Positions 4,603 to 6,226 of a stretch of DNA of 6,226 nucleotides are shown here, piece by piece. The notes below the pieces were generated by a model. It made no database searches, was not told the DNA's origin, and saw nothing but the letters and a program-made list of their open reading frames with translations. Origin of the DNA: Chloroflexota bacterium (lineage in GTDB: Bacteria > Chloroflexota > Dehalococcoidia > GIF9 > UBA5629); NCBI GenBank assembly GCA_020354105.1, contig CP070642.1, forward strand, positions 60,071-66,296. Reading direction: 5' to 3'. Made by a program: the position numbers and the translations under genes. Within the stretch, counting starts at the first letter, position 1. Each line of letters opens with the position of its first letter.

Positions 4603-6226
4603 ATGGCTTGGATAGGTGGTATCTTCAGCAAAGTCAATGTAAGCCAGAGCGAGCTAAGAAAGAAATTAGCCCTTATGGTGGAGACTGCGTATGCGACAGA
4701 TAAATCTTCGGCTGCTGCTTACCCTCACCACATAAACTCTATCCTCGATGATACGAAAAGCAATGCCCTCGTAAAAGTATCTCTCCCTGATGAAGGAACA
4801 CCCCCAGAACATGTTTATACAAATCACCAAGAAGAACTTGCCTCAATTTATGATGGTCACTTTTACAATTTGGAAAGCATGGATTCTGAATTTTCTCAAG
4901 CTCAGCAGATGGTAAATGAAACAGCCGCTGGGTCCTTGATCCATTTACTGTCAAAACTTCCTGGTAACCTGGAACAAAAAGTCAGGAAGGCATTAACTAA
5001 CCTGGATGGTGATTATGCTTTGGCAGCAAGTGATACCAACCAAATAGTGATATCGCGTAATTCTTTAGGTACAAAACCGCTTTATTTCACCGAAGACGAT
5101 AGATTCTCCGCCTTCGCTTCTAACAAGAAACCTCTGTGGAAGATATGCTTGGATGAAGTCATGCCTCTCAGGGCTGGTATGCTCGCTATTCTTAACCATG
5201 AAGGAGTTAGTATAAAGAAGGCTTTGCCTTTTGATGAAAAAGAAATCAATATAAAGAGCATGGCTCAGGCTGTGAATGCTTATGAAGAAGCACTTAACTC
5301 AGCAGTGAGGAAAAGACTATCTGCGGTGAACCACATAGATAAAATCGGTGTGCTGTTGTCGGGTGGCGTGGATAGCTGTCTGATAGCCAAGCTAGTGTAC
5401 GACATTGCTTTTAGTACGGGAATCGAAGTAATTGCGTATACTGCTGGTTTACCTGATTCGCCGGACGTAAGTTTCGCTCGGGAATTTGCCAAAGGACTTG
5501 GTATTAAGCACGAAATCAGGGTATTAAGCATTAATGAAGTCGAAGAATGCGTTCCAAAAGTCATTGAAGCAATTGAGGATAGTGATTTCGTGCAAGTAGA
5601 AACTGGCATCGGTCTCTATGCTGCAATAGACATAGCTAGCCAGGCTGGCATTAAGGTGGTTATCTCTGGACAAGGGCCTGACGAATTGTGGGGAGTTTAC
5701 AACTGTTACCCCAAAGTATTAGGTAAAGACGGTCGTCAGGAACTTTGTCATAGAATGTGGGACGACTTCACCAAGGCGGACATAGAGACATTAGATAGAG
5801 AAAACAAAATAGCCATGGCTCATAATGTCGAGTTGCTCTTTCCTTATTTAGATACCGAAGTGGTAAATGTAGCTATGAGCGTGTCATCTGAATTGAAAGT
5901 AATATCTGAAGAAGACCACTTAGGAAAGCATCCACACCGTCAATTGGCTATAAAAATGGGCATTTCTGGGAAGTATGCCAATAGAGAAAAATTTGCTATA
6001 CAGCATGGTACAGGTATCCATGGTATATTAGGTGATATAGCTAAAAGGAATGGATTTAACCCTGCTCTGGTGAAAGATATTGGCTACAAAAGTGAGGAAA
6101 TTACCACCGAGAAAATGGGCAGTTCTGCCAGGTATGGCTATCGCTACACCGCGAAAAAACTCTGGCAAGTACCTCAACATATACAGCTTTTTTTGCATGC
6201 ACTGGCATACAGGCAAGGATTGCTTG
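4603..6226 (+). CDS. Asparagine synthetase (AsnB)-like protein with inactive glutaminase domain, 3' partial
   Basis: An open frame of 541 codons running off the window end without a stop. The C-terminal half is a clear asparagine synthetase/PP-loop ATP pyrophosphatase domain: SGGVDSC at 253-259 (PP-loop), SGQGPDELWG at 355-364 (canonical SGxGADELFGG), HNVELLFPYLD at 407-417 (canonical HSVExRxPFLD), and REKFAIQHGTGIH at 461-473, which resembles archaeal-type members. The N-terminal half keeps the fold of a class II glutamine amidotransferase (IGGIF at 4-8, YDGHFYN at 83-89 where NGEIYN is usual, LDGDYALA at 134-141, RNSLGTKPLYF at 152-162). It begins M-A-W-I, however, with Ala in place of the nucleophile Cys2, and no cysteine occurs before residue 182. 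It probably adenylates a carboxylate and uses free ammonia or another amine as acceptor; the substrate is unknown. The tail after about residue 480 is not assigned. It lies 14 bases after the flavoprotein gene in the same operon. Confidence 0.85.
   Translation, partial: MAWIGGIFSKVNVSQSELRKKLALMVETAYATDKSSAAAYPHHINSILDDTKSNALVKVSLPDEGTPPEHVYTNHQEELASIYDGHFYNLESMDSEFSQAQQMVNETAAGSLIHLLSKLPGNLEQKVRKALTNLDGDYALAASDTNQIVISRNSLGTKPLYFTEDDRFSAFASNKKPLWKICLDEVMPLRAGMLAILNHEGVSIKKALPFDEKEINIKSMAQAVNAYEEALNSAVRKRLSAVNHIDKIGVLLSGGVDSCLIAKLVYDIAFSTGIEVIAYTAGLPDSPDVSFAREFAKGLGIKHEIRVLSINEVEECVPKVIEAIEDSDFVQVETGIGLYAAIDIASQAGIKVVISGQGPDELWGVYNCYPKVLGKDGRQELCHRMWDDFTKADIETLDRENKIAMAHNVELLFPYLDTEVVNVAMSVSSELKVISEEDHLGKHPHRQLAIKMGISGKYANREKFAIQHGTGIHGILGDIAKRNGFNPALVKDIGYKSEEITTEKMGSSARYGYRYTAKKLWQVPQHIQLFLHALAYRQGLL

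Noticed and set aside
4603..6226. Lasso-peptide cyclase assignment for the asparagine synthetase-like protein
   Set aside because: No precursor peptide, transglutaminase-like protease or RRE protein is visible nearby, and the C-terminal motifs resemble archaeal-type AsnB-like proteins. It is kept only as a comparison in the findings.

Overview
The window is bacterial, protein-dense DNA of moderate GC by eye. It has good Shine-Dalgarno sites and short intergenic gaps, and every recognisable gene is on the + strand. The gene content points to glutamate, 2-oxoglutarate and PEP/pyruvate metabolism: a PEP/pyruvate-binding protein, an FMN glutamate synthase-type protein, a glutamate dehydrogenase remnant, an L-2-hydroxyglutarate dehydrogenase-type flavoprotein and an asparagine synthetase-type enzyme. 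The protein flavour fits an uncultured anaerobe such as a Dehalococcoidia-like Chloroflexota. That is only an impression from family resemblance, and some domains, notably the C-terminal part of the asparagine synthetase-like protein, look archaeal in type.

Left block (1-2820): the 3' part of a PEP/pyruvate-binding-domain protein, whose start lies before the window, is followed after 15 bases by a complete FMN-binding glutamate synthase-family protein with a strong AGGAGG site. The two are almost certainly co-transcribed.

Middle block (2821-3475): about 650 bases with no intact gene, but not empty. It holds two gene remnants. One is a glutamate dehydrogenase C-terminus that has lost roughly a hundred codons and shifted frame. 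The other is an ABC-transporter ATPase N-terminus that ends just after its Walker A motif. This looks like a decaying segment. A good sigma-70-like promoter (TTGACT-18-GATAAT) lies at its right end.

Right block (3476-6226): a two-gene operon of an FAD-dependent L-2-hydroxyglutarate dehydrogenase/oxidase-family protein (GTG start) and, 14 bases later, an asparagine synthetase-like protein that runs off the window. The second protein keeps a canonical PP-loop synthetase domain. Its N-terminal glutaminase-type domain has no cysteine at all in the first 181 residues, so it cannot use the standard class II glutaminase nucleophile. This is the most interesting feature of the window. I see no tRNA, rRNA, CRISPR array, insertion sequence or convincing terminator.
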